A stretch of 5,386 nucleotides of DNA, from assembly GCA_934725745.1 (NCBI GenBank), contig CAKVCH010000054.1, positions 1-5,386 of the forward strand, read 5' to 3'. This document shows, in pieces, positions 3,633 to 5,386 of this stretch; position 1 is the first letter of the stretch, and every line of letters starts with the position of its first letter. The position numbers were made by a program, and so were the translations under genes. The notes beneath the pieces were generated by a model, which was given only the letters and a program-made list of their open reading frames with translations, had not been told where the DNA came from and ran no database searches. Origin of the DNA: an uncultured Clostridia bacterium (GTDB taxonomy: Bacteria; Bacillota; Clostridia; Christensenellales; UBA1242).

Positions 3633-5386
3633 ATGGAAACAAAAAAAGTTTTAGGTATTATTTTTAGTCTAATCTTCGTTGGCGCTTTTGCTTTTGTTCT
3701 ATGTTGGGGTATTATAAACTTCAATAAAGTAAAGGACGGAATGTCTGGAACTGGTGTTTATACCAAAGAAGATATAAACAAATCCTATGAAGATGGTTAT
3801 AATACTGCCCTTGCCGATAAAGAAGAATATACAAAACTTATTGCAGGTTATAGAGATACAATTACAACATTAAATGACAATATCTCACAACTTAATTCAC
3901 AAGTTATTATTCTTCAAAATAACAACAAAGATTATTCAAACCAAATAGACAAGTTGAACACACAAAAATCTAGTCTTGAAACACAGGTAAATAATCTAAC
4001 TACTATCAAAACAAATAACGAAACTACTATTGCAAGTTTAAATAATAAAATTACAAATTTACAAAAACAAGTAACTACTCTTACAAATAGTGGCGAAGAT
4101 AAAGACGAGTTAATTGCTAATTTAAATAGTCAAATCGCGACATTACAAAACACAGTTGCACAACTTCAAGCAACTAACGATATGAATGTCGCGACAATTA
4201 CTAGTCTTAACACTCAAATAACTAATCTTAATAGCCAAATAACCAATTTGACTGAACAAACTCAAAATTCACAAAGTCGAATAAACGCTTTAAACAATAA
4301 AATTAACGAGTTGCAAGCAAGCGTAACATATTATGAAAATTACATAAAGAGCCTAGAAAATGGCGAACAAGTCGTTGCAACATTCGAGTTTGACGGAAGT
4401 GTTTACAATATCCAAATTGTAAACAAAGGTTCAAAACTAAGTGTAATTGACCCAACAAGTACGACTTACAAAATCTTTAACGGCTGGACTGTCAACGGCG
4501 AACCTATTGATTTGAGCACCTATACATTTACTGCAAGTGTGAAAATCATTGCGGATGTTACTTATAAATATGATGTCAAATTTATGGCTGACGACACAGT
4601 TTATATCTCACAAATTATTGAAAAGAATGGTTGTGCAACTTTGCCTACTGCCCCATCAAAAGATGGTTATGAATTTGACGGCTGGTCAATAAATGGCGTT
4701 GATGTTCTTTCGGATATTACGACCACACAAGTGACTGAGAATACAACATATATTGCTGTATTTACAAAATTACATACAGTCAAATATATGTATGAAGACA
4801 CTGTAAAATCAATGCAAACCATTAGAAATGGCGAGTTTTCAACTGCTCCAACGATTGAAAGTACAACTTATAAAGTTTTCAATGGCTGGAAAATAAACGA
4901 CGACACCGTCACGCCTTCGACTTATAAAATTTATTCAGACACGACTTTTGTCGCGGACATTATATACAAATTTGATGTTAAATTTATGGTGGACGACACA
5001 GTTCATAACTCACAAATTATTGAAAAGAATAATTGTTCAACTTTACCTACTAACCCAACCAAAGAAGGTTATGAATTTGACGGGTGGTCTTTAAATGGTG
5101 TCGATGTTCTTTCAAATATTGCGACTACGCAAATTATTGAAAACACAACATATATTGCCGTATTTACAAAAATACATACAGTCAAATATATGTATGAAGA
5201 CACTATAAAATCAACGCAAACTATTAGAAATGGCGAGTTTTCAACTGTGCCAACAATTGAAAGTACAACTTATAAGGTTTTAAATGGTTGGAAAATAAAC
5301 GACGACACTGTCACGCCTTCGACTTATAAAATTTATTCAGACACGACTTTTGTCGCGGACATTATATACAAATTTGATGTTAAATT
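3633..5386 (+). CDS. Coiled-coil stalk protein with Listeria-Bacteroides-type repeats, 3' end missing (584+ aa)
   Basis: The frame is open from ATG 3633 (AAAGGAG upstream) to the last base, so this is the N-terminal part of a larger protein. Residues 1-6 carry lysines and 7-29 form a membrane anchor or signal. Residues about 45-245 are a long N/Q/T-rich coiled coil with heptads of the type LNSQITNLNSQITNL. From 249 on come repeats: a half unit (249-312), then two full 134-residue units (313-446 and 447-580) and the start of a third. Each unit has an A half with the hallmark GYEFDGWSxNG and a B half with VxNGWKIN, both matching the InlB B-repeat / Listeria-Bacteroides repeat pattern (aromatic, Gly-Trp core, about 66-68 residues). 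Such repeats occur in bacterial surface adhesins. Whether an LPxTG anchor ends the protein cannot be seen. A stalked adhesin or attachment fibre is the likely role (inference). Confidence 0.93.
   Translation, partial: METKKVLGIIFSLIFVGAFAFVLCWGIINFNKVKDGMSGTGVYTKEDINKSYEDGYNTALADKEEYTKLIAGYRDTITTLNDNISQLNSQVIILQNNNKDYSNQIDKLNTQKSSLETQVNNLTTIKTNNETTIASLNNKITNLQKQVTTLTNSGEDKDELIANLNSQIATLQNTVAQLQATNDMNVATITSLNTQITNLNSQITNLTEQTQNSQSRINALNNKINELQASVTYYENYIKSLENGEQVVATFEFDGSVYNIQIVNKGSKLSVIDPTSTTYKIFNGWTVNGEPIDLSTYTFTASVKIIADVTYKYDVKFMADDTVYISQIIEKNGCATLPTAPSKDGYEFDGWSINGVDVLSDITTTQVTENTTYIAVFTKLHTVKYMYEDTVKSMQTIRNGEFSTAPTIESTTYKVFNGWKINDDTVTPSTYKIYSDTTFVADIIYKFDVKFMVDDTVHNSQIIEKNNCSTLPTNPTKEGYEFDGWSLNGVDVLSNIATTQIIENTTYIAVFTKIHTVKYMYEDTIKSTQTIRNGEFSTVPTIESTTYKVLNGWKINDDTVTPSTYKIYSDTTFVADIIYKFDVK
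4569..5372 (+). repeat. Two tandem 402-bp units inside the adhesin gene
   Basis: Units 4569-4970 and 4971-5372 are direct repeats with an exact period of 402 bp (134 codons), and a third begins at 5373. By protein, the A halves differ at about 15 of 68 positions and the B halves at only about 4 of 66. B is therefore either under stronger constraint or more recently homogenised. A more diverged B-like half lies at 4377-4568. Recombination between units would change repeat number in frame. Confidence 0.92.
5310..5386. repeat. Exact 77-bp duplicate of 4908-4984 at the right edge
   Basis: The last 77 bases of the window match 4908-4984 base for base. The match breaks at the base just before it (T at 5309, C at 4907). 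Ending a sequence exactly at the end of a 77-base maximal match is what a k=77 de Bruijn assembly leaves at an unresolved repeat, so the edge is probably technical. Confidence 0.75.

Noticed and set aside
1..5386. Circular genome of phiX174 length
   Set aside because: The 5386-base length equals that of phiX174 but no gene or composition matches it. The first and last bases share no terminal overlap, and the last gene is cut mid-repeat.

Overview
This AT-rich window most likely comes from a Gram-positive, Bacillota-type genome, either an uncultured (perhaps gut) Clostridia/Bacilli relative or a mobile element of one. The reasons are strong AAAGGAG or GGGGGTG ribosome binding sites before nearly every gene, several TTG starts that only those sites explain, standard stop codons with UGA used as a stop, a U-tailed intrinsic terminator, and Listeria-Bacteroides (InlB B-type) surface repeats. 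No rRNA, tRNA, CRISPR array, transposase, integrase or recognisable replication protein is present. All genes lie on the + strand; the only well-supported minus-strand element is a predicted small RNA.

Layout. (1) 1-95: a cluster of inverted repeats at the left edge. (2) 105-778: two small, very basic proteins, the second resembling the PemK/MazF fold. (3) 779-1076: a non-coding region. Its left part carries a textbook minus-strand transcription unit: TTGACA, a 16-nt spacer, an extended -10 TATAAT, about 86 nt of RNA folding into four consecutive hairpins, and a U8 terminator ending at the stop codon of the PemK-like gene. Its right part holds a 12-bp palindrome and two TTCGGT repeats one helical turn apart. 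(4) 1077-1762: a 102-aa soluble protein and two tiny hydrophobic proteins (65 and 52 aa), closed by a strong terminator. (5) 1835-5386: three genes for proteins that each have one N-terminal membrane segment and an apparent extracellular part (425 aa, 170 aa, and at least 584 aa). The last has a long coiled-coil stalk followed by tandem 134-residue repeat units, and it runs off the window.

How the parts may work together. Small soluble protein, tiny membrane proteins, terminator, then large surface/adsorption-type proteins is the order seen in filamentous phages of the M13 type (gene V, VII/IX/VIII, terminator, III, VI). The minus-strand promoter with stacked hairpins would suit a complementary-strand origin. 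This is inference from layout and size: the diagnostic genes (Zot-like pI ATPase, rolling-circle Rep) are not in the window. A chromosomal or plasmid surface-protein locus remains a real alternative.

The right edge is probably an assembly break rather than a biological end. The last 77 bases exactly duplicate 4908-4984, so the final gene and its repeat count are incomplete.
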